Positions 1 through 8,570 are shown, numbered from the stretch's first letter. The stretch: DNA of 64,000 nt from Allomuricauda sp. (GCF_002699205.1 NZ_PABT01000046.1:62001-126000); one strand, 5' to 3'. A program made the numbers and translations. Notes: a model not told the origin generated them from the sequence alone.

Positions 1-52
1 CCCCATCCAGCACCAAAATCCGTTTTTTTAATATGTCTTCAATTTTTTCCAT
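1..52 (-). CDS. metH: MetH homocysteine methyltransferase, N-terminal 17 codons only (runs off the window)
   Basis: An ATG at 52 reading toward position 1 opens a frame MEKIEDILKKRILVLDG that continues past the edge. The segment ILVLDG preceded by a short basic helix matches the start of the homocysteine-binding domain of cobalamin-dependent methionine synthase, where the family motif continues as DGAMGT. MetH methylates homocysteine using methyltetrahydrofolate. The S-box riboswitch 73 bases upstream on the same strand supports a methionine gene. With 17 residues visible, a separate homocysteine S-methyltransferase domain protein of a split MetH is equally possible. Confidence 0.7.
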   Translation of the reverse strand, partial: MEKIEDILKKRILVLDG

Positions 53-124
53 AATACAATTTACCCTTCAAAAAGGATGTAGTGAGATCAAGAAAAGTGC
101 GTGTATACTTGTTGTATTCTTTTC

Positions 125-262
125 GTTATCCTTCCCTTTTGGCAGGATTTACTGCTTCCTTCCCGAAAGTTGATACAGGAACAGGGTAGAATGTAGCACC
201 TTCTCGAGGCCGAGGGTTGCTAAGGCTTCACAGGGTCCAATCCCTCCACCTTTCTTGATAAC
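125..262 (-). ncRNA. S-box (SAM-I) riboswitch in the metH leader
   Basis: Read on the minus strand, the element begins GTTATCAAGAAAGGTGGAGGGA, has the core GAAGCCTTAGCAACC, then AAGGTGCTACATTCTACCC, and closes with GATAAC. GTTATC (257-262) and GATAAC (125-130) form P1. These are the diagnostic S-box blocks that bind S-adenosylmethionine. At about 138 nt it is longer than the second copy at 15117 because the P4 side carries an extra hairpin. No clear intrinsic terminator follows before the ATG at 52, so the expression platform is unresolved. Confidence 0.93.
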
Positions 263-406
263 ACTTTCAATTTATAAATGAACTGAATTGCAAAGAAACG
301 GTACTCCTTAGTGAAAAGCAAAAAAAGGGGTTTAATTTTTAGAAAACCAACAATATAGGAACGGATTGATCCCTTAACCCGTTTTCATCGCTTACAGCCA
401 ATAATT

Positions 407-1168
407 TTAAAGCAACAATCCTCCCGATACTTCAATACGTTGTCCGTTGATCCACTTGGCATCCTCAGTGCACAAAAAAGCAACGACCCCACCAATATCA
501 TCAGGTTTTCCCATGCGACCCAATGCAGTAATATTGGCAATGGCAGTCCGTTTGTTTTCGTCCGTTTTGTTTACTCCTCCTGCAAAATCCGTTTCAACCC
601 CACCTGGGGCCACAACATTCGCCCTTATTTTTCTACTGGCCAGTTCTTTTGCCTGATATCTCGTCAAGGTATCTATCGCAGCCTTCAAGGAGCCATACAC
701 CGAATAACCGGGGAATGAAAACCGTGCCAAACCACTGGAAATATTCACTATCCCACCTCCATCGGAAATGATGGGCAATAATTTTTGGGTCAAGAAAAAA
801 GTGCCTTTAAAATGAATATCCACAAGGATATCGAACTGTTCCTCTGTTGTTTCAACAAGCGGCACATTGATCCCAATCCCGGCATTGTTGACCAAGAAAT
901 CGATTTTGGATGCATTGAAATGCGAGTCCAACACCTTTTTCACTTCATCTGCGAACGCCATAAATTTTCCACTCTTAGAGACATCCAGTTGAAGAGCATA
1001 AGCTTTCTGGTCCAACTTTTCTATTTCAGCTACGGTTTTATCCGCCTCCTCCTTATTGGATTTATAGGTTACGATAACGTCCAACCCCTTTTCTGCAAGT
1101 CGGATGGCCATATTTTCACCAAGACCCCGACTACCTCCTGTAACCAATGCTATTTTGCTATTTGCCAT
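407..1168 (-). CDS. SDR-family oxidoreductase
   Basis: A 253-residue classical short-chain dehydrogenase/reductase. The Rossmann dinucleotide motif TGGSRGLG lies at residues 10-17, NNAG at 94-97, the catalytic serine pair at 144-145 and the YxxxK pair at Tyr158/Lys162. The cofactor is probably NADP(H), as suggested by Ser/Arg after the second Gly of the motif. The substrate cannot be read from sequence; the family covers ketones, sugars and acyl carriers. The gene is monocistronic in appearance, lies between the sulfite-reduction operon and the metH leader on the same strand, and has its own promoter match at 1192-1219. A role in sulfur metabolism is not implied. Confidence 0.88.
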   Translation of the reverse strand: MANSKIALVTGGSRGLGENMAIRLAEKGLDVIVTYKSNKEEADKTVAEIEKLDQKAYALQLDVSKSGKFMAFADEVKKVLDSHFNASKIDFLVNNAGIGINVPLVETTEEQFDILVDIHFKGTFFLTQKLLPIISDGGGIVNISSGLARFSFPGYSVYGSLKAAIDTLTRYQAKELASRKIRANVVAPGGVETDFAGGVNKTDENKRTAIANITALGRMGKPDDIGGVVAFLCTEDAKWINGQRIEVSGGLLL

Positions 1169-1191
1169 TGTTTTGATTTAATCCTGTCAAA

Positions 1192-1219
1192 CAAAATTAA
1201 TAGGTTGTGCCATCATCAA
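1192..1219 (-). promoter_or_regulatory. Promoter of the SDR gene
   Basis: On the minus strand TTG (1219-1217) is followed after 17 bases by TAATTTTG (1199-1192), a full match to the Bacteroidota TTG/TAnnTTTG pattern. It ends 24 bases before the start codon at 1168. Confidence 0.55.
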
Positions 1220-1309
1220 GCCATTTTTTAGATGTTTTTATATTAAAATCAAAAACACCCCCCAAAATTTCTTCTGGAAGGCATTTTCTCTTCTAAAAAC
1301 TAATTTGTA

Positions 1310-2371
1310 TTAATTAATGCTTTGTACCACTTCTTTTTTGGCTTCTTTTTTAGAACCATCAAATCCTTCAACTCCCCCTACGGTGGTGTACTTCATTACA
1401 AATCGTTTGTTTGGATTTATGATTTGATAGGCATATTGACACATCACGGCAGCTTCGTGGAACCCAGAAAGGATCAATTTCAGTTTTCCAGGGTACGTGT
1501 TGACATCTCCAATGGCAAACACGCCTGGAAGATTGGTCTGGTAATCTTTGGCATTGTTCACTTTGATGGCATTTTTCTCAATTTCCAAGCCCCAATTGCC
1601 CAATGGCCCCAATTTTGGTGACAACCCAAATAATGGTATAAAATAATCGGTTTCCACATAGGCTTGCTCTTTTTCTTCATCATTGAATTTTATGACCACC
1701 GCTTGCAAATGGTCCTTACCATGGATTTCCTTGACCTCAGCTTTCGTATACAATTGAATTTTGCCCAATTTGGCAAGTTCCCTTGCTTTTTCCACAGAAT
1801 CTAGGGCACCACGAAATTCATTTCTTCGGTGTACCAAGGAAACTTCGGAGGCCACATCGGCCAAAAATATGGCCCAGTCCAATGCGGAATCGCCTCCACC
1901 GGAAATGACCACTTTTTTATCACGGAACTGTTCAGGGTCTTTGATCATATACTCCACCCCTTTACTTTCAAAAAGTCCAATATTTGGAATCATGGGCTTT
2001 CTAGGTTCAAAAGACCCCAATCCACCGGCGATTACCACTATAGGAGCGTGGTGCTGTGTTCCCTTGTTCGTGGTAACGATATAGGAGCCATCTTCTTGCC
2101 TGTCCAAAGTTTCTGCGCGTTCACCCAAGGTAAAACCAGGTTCAAAAGGTTTGATTTGCTCCATAAGGTTATCCACCAAGGTACCTGCCAAAATCTCGGG
2201 ATAGGCAGGAATATCATAAATGGGCTTTTTTGGATAAATCTCAGCACATTGACCTCCCGGTTGGGGCAAGGCGTCTATTAAATGGCATTTTAGTTTAAGT
2301 AATCCCGCTTCAAAAACGGTGAACAGTCCTGTTGGACCTGCTCCGATGATAACGATATCTGTTTTGATCAT
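1310..2371 (-). CDS. Ferredoxin--NADP+ reductase, thioredoxin-reductase-like
   Basis: A 353-residue flavoprotein with FAD motif GAGPTG at 10-15 and NADPH motif GGGDSA at 158-163. The redox CxxC of true thioredoxin reductase is missing (only a lone Cys41 lies in that area), which places it with the TrxR-like ferredoxin/flavodoxin NADP+ reductases. Such enzymes pass electrons from NADPH to ferredoxin. It is the last gene of the sulfate-reduction operon, 72 bases after cobA, which suggests it recharges the ferredoxin that feeds the siroheme sulfite reductase encoded two genes upstream. That pairing is inferred from position. Confidence 0.87.
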   Translation of the reverse strand: MIKTDIVIIGAGPTGLFTVFEAGLLKLKCHLIDALPQPGGQCAEIYPKKPIYDIPAYPEILAGTLVDNLMEQIKPFEPGFTLGERAETLDRQEDGSYIVTTNKGTQHHAPIVVIAGGLGSFEPRKPMIPNIGLFESKGVEYMIKDPEQFRDKKVVISGGGDSALDWAIFLADVASEVSLVHRRNEFRGALDSVEKARELAKLGKIQLYTKAEVKEIHGKDHLQAVVIKFNDEEKEQAYVETDYFIPLFGLSPKLGPLGNWGLEIEKNAIKVNNAKDYQTNLPGVFAIGDVNTYPGKLKLILSGFHEAAVMCQYAYQIINPNKRFVMKYTTVGGVEGFDGSKKEAKKEVVQSIN

Positions 2372-2443
2372 AATTCTACTATTAATTTGGCCTATACTCC
2401 GATGGAGCTGACCATTTCATCCTTTCTTTAGCAATTCTTTTCC

Positions 2444-3193
2444 CTAGTGTTGATATTCATTTTGAATATCCAATATTATCTGACGGTGGTTCACCACTTC
2501 ACCGATAACAATAATGGCAGGATTGGACAACTGCTGCTCCCTTGCCTTGTTCTCAATAGAAGCAACAGTGCCAATGCCTATTTTTTCGTTTTCCGTAGTG
2601 CCGTTCTGAATAATGGCCACTGGTATATTTTCTTTTCCTTCGTCTTTGAAGAGTCCCATGATTTCCTCCAATTTTGACATTCCCATAAGGATAATCACGG
2701 TTGCATTGGATTTTGCGGCCAGTGTTACGTCGTTGGACAGTTTATGTTCTTTGGTGGTTCCGGTTATCACCCAAAAACTTTCAGTCGCGCCTCTTTTGGT
2801 CACTGGGATATTTTGGGACGCAGGCACAGAAACACAGGATGAGATTCCTGGTACAACAGCGACTTCCACTCCGTATTTAGCTGCATGTTCCATTTCTTCA
2901 GCACCTCTGCCAAATACAAAAGGATCACCTCCTTTTAATCTGACCACCTGCAATCCTTGAGTGGCCCGCTCAACGATCAAATCATTGATTTGTTCTTGTT
3001 GGTACGAATAACATCCCTTGCGTTTGCCCACAAATATTTTCTCGTCAGTTGGGGCATATTCCAACAATTCCGGTGATACCAATGCATCATAAAGCACGAC
3101 GTCCGCACTTTGCAGGACCTTGACCCCTTTTAGGGTAATCAAATCCACATCACCTGGACCTGCGCCCACGACCGTTAACTTTCCTCTATGCAT
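2444..3193 (-). CDS. cobA: Uroporphyrinogen-III C-methyltransferase
   Basis: A 249-residue SAM-dependent methyltransferase that turns uroporphyrinogen III into precorrin-2, the first committed step to siroheme. Visible family motifs are VGAGPGD at residues 9-15 and the segment RLKGGDPFVFGRG in the second quarter. The start codon overlaps the end of the sulfite reductase gene by 8 bases, indicating translational coupling to the enzyme that needs siroheme. The protein lacks the CysG dehydrogenase/ferrochelatase half, and no separate gene for those steps lies in this operon, so sirohydrochlorin oxidation and iron insertion must be encoded elsewhere. Confidence 0.95.
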   Translation of the reverse strand: MHRGKLTVVGAGPGDVDLITLKGVKVLQSADVVLYDALVSPELLEYAPTDEKIFVGKRKGCYSYQQEQINDLIVERATQGLQVVRLKGGDPFVFGRGAEEMEHAAKYGVEVAVVPGISSCVSVPASQNIPVTKRGATESFWVITGTTKEHKLSNDVTLAAKSNATVIILMGMSKLEEIMGLFKDEGKENIPVAIIQNGTTENEKIGIGTVASIENKAREQQLSNPAIIVIGEVVNHRQIILDIQNEYQH

Positions 3194-5276
3194 GTTCCAA
3201 CTCTAATTTTCTGAACGTTTCCAACCTGTCCAAAACGGTTTTGGCATCTTCCAAATACTTTTTTGCGAATGCTTCAGATGGTTCGTTCTTGTTCAATTGA
3301 AGAACCAGGTTTGCAAACCCGTCCTCAAAGGCTATTTTTCCTGTTTCCACATACAGTCTATCAAAATCCTTAATGATACTTGCATGGGTATTGGTCTTTA
3401 CTTTTTCAGCTGTCAACAATGCTTTGGCAGAATTTACCATGGACTGATAGGCGTAATAGATACTTGCTGCCCACTTCCCTTCCCCGATGGCCTCTTCGGC
3501 ATTTTCAATCTTCTCCTTACTATCAAAAAACAAGGTGGCCACCAAATCAACGATGACACCGGCACATTCCCCGATTCCTATCTCTTTTTTATATTTTTCT
3601 TCGTTGCCCCAATCGATAAAATCTTCTTGGGTAAGGTTGTCCACATTGGTCAACGGTTTTAGAAAATCATAAAAGTAATGCTGTCCTTTTTCCTCATAAT
3701 AATCTGTGAATGACAAGCCTTTTCCATTGGCTTCAAAATCATCCAAAATAAGTCGAAGTGCTTGTGGTCCACGCTTGCTTGGAATTTTGGCCACTTTATC
3801 CGCAAATCTTGCCCTGCCATCACCATAGTTCCCTCCCCCCAACAATACCTGAAGGGCAGGGGCCACTAATTTATCCTTGGTCCTTATGGACATTCCTTGG
3901 AATCCGATGTGGGCCATATTGTGCTGTCCGCAAGCGTTCATACAGCCACTGATTTTTATCACTACATCGGGATTATTGATGTATTGGGGGTATTCTGCCT
4001 TGATCAACCTTTCCAATTCATCGGCTATTCCTGTACTACTAGCAATCCCCAAGTTACAGGTATCGGTTCCAGGACAGGCCGTAATATCCAAAGCCTTGTT
4101 GTAGCCAGCTTCGGCAAAACCCATTTTTCTCAGTTTTTGATAAAAGAAAGGAACCAATTCTTTCTTCACATAAGGAATCAATATGTTTTGTCTTAGCGAC
4201 AAACGAATCTCGCCTGCGGCATAATCCTGCACCAACTTTGCCAATTCACGGGCCTTGTCGGTATAGAAATCGCCCAGAAGCACTTTAATCCCGATTGCTA
4301 CATAACCTTCCTGTTTTTGAGGTACTAAGTTGGTGGATTTCCACTGCTCAAATGCTACTTGATCGTCTATTACAACTTTTGGGGTCTCAACCTCTGCAAC
4401 TTTTACTTTTGGATACGCTTCAAAGCTGATGGGATAGGTTTTATGTGGTATGGCCAATTGTTCTTCCTCCAGTAACTTTTTGAAACCTTCCAGACCAATG
4501 TCTTTCAACAGAAATTTCATACGGGCTTTTGCCCTGCTTTTTCTTTCCCCATATCTATCAAACACCCGGATTACACCTTCCATTAAAGGGATAATTTTAT
4601 CGGTCGGCAAGAAGTCATAAAGTTTATCCGCATGGCGTGGCTGCGAACCCAATCCACCGCCCAACATTACCTTAAAACCTCTTTCCCCTTTTTTTTCTTT
4701 GGCGATAAAACCAAGATCGTGCATATAAGAAAGTCCCGTATCAGCATCACTGGCGGAAAAGGAAACCTTGAATTTTCTTCCCATTTCCTGACCAATCGGG
4801 TTTCTTAGAAAGTATTCAAAAACAGCATGGGCATAGGGTGATACATCGAATGGTTCGTCAACATCAATTCCTGCGGTTTCGCTAGCGGTCACATTCCTGA
4901 CCGTGTTCCCACAAGCTTCGCGAATAGTTACTTTATCCTTCTCCAGTTGCGCCCAAAGCTCAGGGGTGCGTTCCAAATCCACATAATGGATCTGGATATC
5001 CTGACGGGTCGTGATATGCAACCGTCCGCGGGAATATTCATCGGAAACATCGGCAATGCGGAGCAATTGATGGGAAGTCACCTTTCCATAAGGCAATTTG
5101 ATACGTATCATTTGTACTCCGGGCTGGCGCTGTCCATAAATGCCACGCGCCAATCGAAGACTTCTGAACTTTTCTTCATCGATGTTGCCTCCCTTGAACT
5201 GATGAATTTTTCTCTCCAATTCAATAATATCCTTCTCAACAATCGGGTTTTCTATTTCTGTTCTAAAACTTTGCAT
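3186..5276 (-). CDS. Siroheme nitrite/sulfite reductase fused to a C-terminal HEPN domain
   Basis: A 696-residue protein. Residues 1 to about 510 carry two ferredoxin-like repeats and the 4Fe-4S/siroheme ligands: CPGTDTC near 400-406 and CMNAC near 442-446. Residues from about 550 to 690 form a helical HEPN-type extension (IYYAYQSMVNSAKALLT and following). The position between cysN and cobA in a sulfate-activation operon points to sulfite rather than nitrite as substrate, using ferredoxin as donor. HEPN domains elsewhere bind nucleotides or cleave RNA; the usual RNase motif RxxxxH is not evident here, so a structural or regulatory role is more likely. The fusion is recurrent in Flavobacteria as far as I know. 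Confidence 0.9.
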   Translation of the reverse strand: MQSFRTEIENPIVEKDIIELERKIHQFKGGNIDEEKFRSLRLARGIYGQRQPGVQMIRIKLPYGKVTSHQLLRIADVSDEYSRGRLHITTRQDIQIHYVDLERTPELWAQLEKDKVTIREACGNTVRNVTASETAGIDVDEPFDVSPYAHAVFEYFLRNPIGQEMGRKFKVSFSASDADTGLSYMHDLGFIAKEKKGERGFKVMLGGGLGSQPRHADKLYDFLPTDKIIPLMEGVIRVFDRYGERKSRAKARMKFLLKDIGLEGFKKLLEEEQLAIPHKTYPISFEAYPKVKVAEVETPKVVIDDQVAFEQWKSTNLVPQKQEGYVAIGIKVLLGDFYTDKARELAKLVQDYAAGEIRLSLRQNILIPYVKKELVPFFYQKLRKMGFAEAGYNKALDITACPGTDTCNLGIASSTGIADELERLIKAEYPQYINNPDVVIKISGCMNACGQHNMAHIGFQGMSIRTKDKLVAPALQVLLGGGNYGDGRARFADKVAKIPSKRGPQALRLILDDFEANGKGLSFTDYYEEKGQHYFYDFLKPLTNVDNLTQEDFIDWGNEEKYKKEIGIGECAGVIVDLVATLFFDSKEKIENAEEAIGEGKWAASIYYAYQSMVNSAKALLTAEKVKTNTHASIIKDFDRLYVETGKIAFEDGFANLVLQLNKNEPSEAFAKKYLEDAKTVLDRLETFRKLELEHA

Positions 5277-5350
5277 AATCTAGTTTTCCTATCTTTTTTA
5301 TAGGTTAATATGAAAAAACACTCCTAACCCAAACCGAACTACGGTGGAAA

Positions 5351-6598
5351 TTATTCAATAAATCCCACGCCTGCTGTGTTGTTTGTTTTGCTATCAATCA
5401 AAATGAAGGAACCATTGGTACGGTGATCTTTGAACCTATCATAAAAAATAGGTTTGTTCAGTCTTAGTCGTACTTTGGCAATGTCATTCATTTGCAGGGA
5501 ACTTACATTTTCTTCGATTCCCGAGTAATCAGGATGGATCTTATGTTCAATGGCATCAACCTTGGCCAGCACTTTGTTAACCCCATGCTGAAGCACGTAC
5601 TTTCCTCCAGGGGCAAGACTGTCGCTATCCATCCACGACACCGTTGCCGTCAATTGTTTGTCCACGGTTGGCAAGTCTCCGGCCCGGACCAACATATCAC
5701 CCCTACTCACGTTTACCTCATCTTCCAAAGTAATTGTTACCGAGGATCGTCTTGGTGCGGTTTTATACTGTTTGTTGTAAAAATAAATCGCCTTGATTCT
5801 GGAACGGGTCATGGAGGGCAACACCACAATTTCGTCGCCCACATTGAGCTCACCTCCGTACACTTTCCCCGCAAATCCCCGAAAATCATGGTAATCCTCA
5901 GTTTTCGGACGTATGACATACTGTACCGGAAACCGTGGGGTACCTGTATTGTAAACATCCCTTTGGTCCAGTTCTTCCAAATGTTCCAAGAGTGTCTGCC
6001 CTTTGTACCAAGGCGTGTTTTGGGAACGATTCACCACATTGTCCCCCTTGAGGGCGCTTACAGGAATAAAGGTGATATTTTGATCTTGATAATCCCTTTT
6101 CTTCATCAACTCCTCAAAATCGGTCTTGATGCTGTTATAGGTTTGCTCCGAAAAATCCACCAAGTCCATCTTGTTGATGGCCACGATCACATCTTTCACC
6201 CGCAATAAATTATTGATAAAGAAGTGGCGGTGCGTCTGTTCGATAACACCTTTTCTAGCATCTATCAGAATAATGGATGCTTGTGATGTTGATGCCCCTG
6301 TGACCATGTTACGTGTATATTCCACGTGGCCAGGTGTATCGGCTATAATGTAGCTTTTGGTTGCGGTGGAAAAGTAGATATGGGCCACATCGATGGTGAT
6401 TCCCTGCTCTCTTTCCGCCACCAATCCGTCGGTAGCCAACGAAAAATCCAGGTAATCGTAGCCTTTTTGTTTACTGGTCCGTTCAATGGCCTCCAATTTA
6501 TCGTCGGTCATTGATTTTGTATCGTACAATAACCTTCCGATCAAGGTACTTTTACCATCATCCACACTTCCTGCAGTTGCTATTTTTAAAACTTCCAT
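5351..6598 (-). CDS. cysN: Sulfate adenylyltransferase GTPase subunit
   Basis: A 415-residue EF-Tu-like GTPase that drives ATP sulfurylase (CysDN) to form adenosine 5'-phosphosulfate. G1 motif GSVDDGKST is at 10-18, DTPGH near 90 and NKMD near 143, followed by two beta-barrel domains. Its length equals the stand-alone CysN core; there is no C-terminal APS kinase (CysC) fusion. It follows cysD by 11 bases and precedes the sulfite reductase by 74 bases on the same strand, so the three are probably one transcript. Confidence 0.95.
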   Translation of the reverse strand: MEVLKIATAGSVDDGKSTLIGRLLYDTKSMTDDKLEAIERTSKQKGYDYLDFSLATDGLVAEREQGITIDVAHIYFSTATKSYIIADTPGHVEYTRNMVTGASTSQASIILIDARKGVIEQTHRHFFINNLLRVKDVIVAINKMDLVDFSEQTYNSIKTDFEELMKKRDYQDQNITFIPVSALKGDNVVNRSQNTPWYKGQTLLEHLEELDQRDVYNTGTPRFPVQYVIRPKTEDYHDFRGFAGKVYGGELNVGDEIVVLPSMTRSRIKAIYFYNKQYKTAPRRSSVTITLEDEVNVSRGDMLVRAGDLPTVDKQLTATVSWMDSDSLAPGGKYVLQHGVNKVLAKVDAIEHKIHPDYSGIEENVSSLQMNDIAKVRLRLNKPIFYDRFKDHRTNGSFILIDSKTNNTAGVGFIE

Positions 6599-6609
6599 TG
6601 CTTTTCCTA

Positions 6610-7557
6610 TTAAAAGTATCCTTGTTGTTTGCGTTTTTCCATGGCTGCTTCGGAACGTTTGTCATCAATCCGGGCACCTCTTTCCGAAATTCTGGAATCC
6701 CTGATTTCCGCCACTACCTTATCAATGGTGTCTGCATAGGATTCTACCGCTGCGGTACAACTCATATCTCCAACGGTTCTAAAACGCACCATTCTTTCTT
6801 CCACCGGTTCATCATCTGCCCTAAAAACAACATCGTCCTCGGCGGACCAAATCAACCCATCGCGAAGAAAAGTATTCCTTTTGTGTGCAAAATAGATGGA
6901 CGGTATTTCTATGTTTTCTTTTTGGATATAGCTCCAAACATCCAATTCGGTCCAATTACTTATCGGGAACACCCGTACATTTTGACCTATTTCAATTTCT
7001 CCGTTGAGCATATCGAACAATTCTGGCCGTTGGTTCTTTTCATCCCACTGGCCAAAATCATCCCGGACCGAAAAAATACGTTCCTTGGCCCGTGCTTTTT
7101 CTTCGTCCCTTCGTGCCCCTCCGATACAGGCATCAAATTTGAATTCTTCTATGGCATCCAACAACGTTGTGGTCTGCAACATATTTCTACTGGCGTATTT
7201 ACCTGTTTCCTCCACTACTTTTCCTTCATCAATGGAGTCCTGGACATTACGCACAATCAGCTCCACTCCCAACTCTTTTACCAATTTATCCCTGAACTCA
7301 ATAGTTTCGGGAAAGTTGTGGCCTGTGTCTATATGCATCAATGGAAATGGAATCTTGGCGGGCCAAAATGCTTTTTGGGCCAAACGCACCAAGGTTATGG
7401 AATCTTTCCCTCCGGAAAACAACAGTACGGGTTTTTCAAACTGTGCCGCTACTTCCCGCAATATGTAAATGGCTTCATGCTCCAGTGCATTTGCACTCGG
7501 TCTATCAGCACCATTCAAGGACTCCTTTTTTTTGATTTCTTCTGTGAGTGTACTCAA
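6610..7557 (-). CDS. cysD: Sulfate adenylyltransferase subunit 2
   Basis: A 315-residue PP-loop ATP pyrophosphatase, catalytic half of ATP sulfurylase. The PP-loop SGGKDS is at residues 48-53 and the conserved HIDTGHNFPET follows near 87-97. The C-terminal tail (EAAMEKRKQQGYF) is typical for CysD. It forms APS and pyrophosphate from ATP and sulfate, in a heterodimer with CysN encoded next. It lies 47 bases downstream of cysH in the same operon. Confidence 0.96.
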   Translation of the reverse strand: MSTLTEEIKKKESLNGADRPSANALEHEAIYILREVAAQFEKPVLLFSGGKDSITLVRLAQKAFWPAKIPFPLMHIDTGHNFPETIEFRDKLVKELGVELIVRNVQDSIDEGKVVEETGKYASRNMLQTTTLLDAIEEFKFDACIGGARRDEEKARAKERIFSVRDDFGQWDEKNQRPELFDMLNGEIEIGQNVRVFPISNWTELDVWSYIQKENIEIPSIYFAHKRNTFLRDGLIWSAEDDVVFRADDEPVEERMVRFRTVGDMSCTAAVESYADTIDKVVAEIRDSRISERGARIDDKRSEAAMEKRKQQGYF

Positions 7558-7604
7558 TGTTCTATGTTTTTAAGGCTTATGCTCAAGGTGACAATTACTA
7601 TGTA

Positions 7605-8228
7605 TTAGGTATGCAAACCACATTCACGGTTGGCCAATACTTTTGTGGGATCGAAATACTTGTGCTCATTGGGCAATTGGTGTTGTTTTAAGTAAGCATC
7701 CAATTGAGTGTCACTCCAATGGTAAAATGGACTTACCTTAAGCACCCCATCCTTGCTCAAACTCAAAACATCCAATGAATCCCTAAGGGCTGTCTGACCT
7801 TTGCGCAGGTTCGTAAACCATACATCCGGCCCATGTTCTTCCATTGCCCTTCGGAATGGCTCCAACTTTACTTGCTCCGTAAATTCTTTGTGCAATGGAT
7901 CATCTATTTGTGGAATGCCCATAACCGCATCACGATGTGCGGTAGTTTGCTTTGGGACATATAGTTTTATATTGAGTTCCAATCTGGCAATCAACTCTTC
8001 GGCATGTTTATAGGTCTGTGGGGTATTGTACCCTGTATCACACCATATTACCGGGATGTTCTTATCCACTTCGGTAACCGCATGAAGGATTGCGACTTCG
8101 TAGGGCCTAAAATTGGTCGTTACCACGGGTTTTTTACCATGACCAATGGCCCATGATATAATTTCCTGTGGTGGAATGCCCTTAAACTGGCGATTCAAAT
8201 TTTGTATTTCTTCTTGAGTCAATGCCAT
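7605..8228 (-). CDS. cysH: Phosphoadenylyl-sulfate (or adenylyl-sulfate) reductase, iron-sulfur-free type
   Basis: A 207-residue PP-loop-fold reductase ending in the catalytic ECGLHT, with Cys203 as the nucleophile that forms the thiosulfonate intermediate. The only other cysteine is Cys63 (IWCDTGYNT). APS reductases normally carry CC plus CxxC for a 4Fe-4S cluster; both are absent, which by family rule predicts PAPS as substrate. However, no APS kinase is encoded in this operon. Either cysC lies elsewhere or this enzyme takes APS without a cluster. The PP-loop region reads TTNFRPYEV, diverged from the enterobacterial SSFG form. It is the second gene of the operon, after DUF2061. Confidence 0.88.
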   Translation of the reverse strand: MALTQEEIQNLNRQFKGIPPQEIISWAIGHGKKPVVTTNFRPYEVAILHAVTEVDKNIPVIWCDTGYNTPQTYKHAEELIARLELNIKLYVPKQTTAHRDAVMGIPQIDDPLHKEFTEQVKLEPFRRAMEEHGPDVWFTNLRKGQTALRDSLDVLSLSKDGVLKVSPFYHWSDTQLDAYLKQHQLPNEHKYFDPTKVLANRECGLHT

Positions 8229-8239
8229 AACCTTTATTT

Positions 8240-8506
8240 TTATTTACCCCATTTGATAGCGTTCCAAATCCTTTCATGAAAAAAATAAAGCACCATTTTA
8301 GTGACCAGTTCCACTAAGCCAATGGAGAATGCCAAACTAAGGGTTCCTGTTACAAGCCACGATATTATAATGGTATCCAACGTTCCAACGATTCTCCAAC
8401 TTATGGATTTCACAATGCTTCTTTTGGGGCTTTCAGAAGTGTTGTCCTTTGTATAGGTGCTTTGTTGTTCGTCTCTTTTTATTATTAACTGATCAGTAAT
8501 CATCAC
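8240..8506 (-). CDS. DUF2061 small membrane protein
   Basis: An 88-residue protein with a polar N-terminus (1-30), then KSISWRIVGTLDT and two predicted membrane segments (about 38-58 and 62-78), the signature of DUF2061. The function is unknown. It is the first gene of the sulfate-assimilation operon, 11 bases ahead of cysH, and DUF2061 proteins are recurrently found beside cys genes, so a part in sulfate or sulfite handling at the membrane is a reasonable inference but no transport motif is visible. A twin Met start (MM) is used. Confidence 0.8.
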   Translation of the reverse strand: MMITDQLIIKRDEQQSTYTKDNTSESPKRSIVKSISWRIVGTLDTIIISWLVTGTLSLAFSIGLVELVTKMVLYFFHERIWNAIKWGK

Positions 8507-8519
8507 ACTTTAGTTTATT

Positions 8520-8540
8520 ACCCCATAGATTTAGTAGGGT
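8520..8540 (-). promoter_or_regulatory. Operator-like imperfect palindrome covering the cys transcription start
   Basis: On the minus strand the 21 bp site runs from ACCC to GGGT with the core CTACTAAATCTATGGGG; reverse complementing it gives a matching pattern (ACCC at both 5' ends, A/T-rich centre). It begins 4 bases after the -7 hexamer at 8544-8551 and so overlaps the expected start of transcription. A near-identical site lies at 8600-8619. The adjacent Rrf2 gene is the obvious candidate binder. Confidence 0.6.
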
Positions 8541-8543
8541 TTT

Positions 8544-8570
8544 CAAAAGTATAATTTATTTCCAGAACAA
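8544..8570 (-). promoter_or_regulatory. Promoter of the DUF2061-cysHDN-sir-cobA-fpr operon
   Basis: On the minus strand TTG (8570-8568) is followed after 16 bases by TACTTTTG (8551-8544), a match to the Bacteroidota TTG/TAnnTTTG pattern. It lies between the two operator-like sites and 38 bases upstream of the DUF2061 start codon. Confidence 0.55.

Noticed and set aside
263..406. Search for a gene or terminator between the SDR gene and the S-box.
   Set aside because: No open frame with family features and no stem-loop with T run seen; only an A/T-rich promoter region for the metH transcript, with a weak TATAAATTG near 270.
6511..7608. A 365-codon open frame on the plus strand antisense to cysD.
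   Set aside because: It lies almost wholly opposite a certain gene, its product is low-complexity in Phe, His and Ile with no domain pattern, and it is explained by codon bias of cysD.
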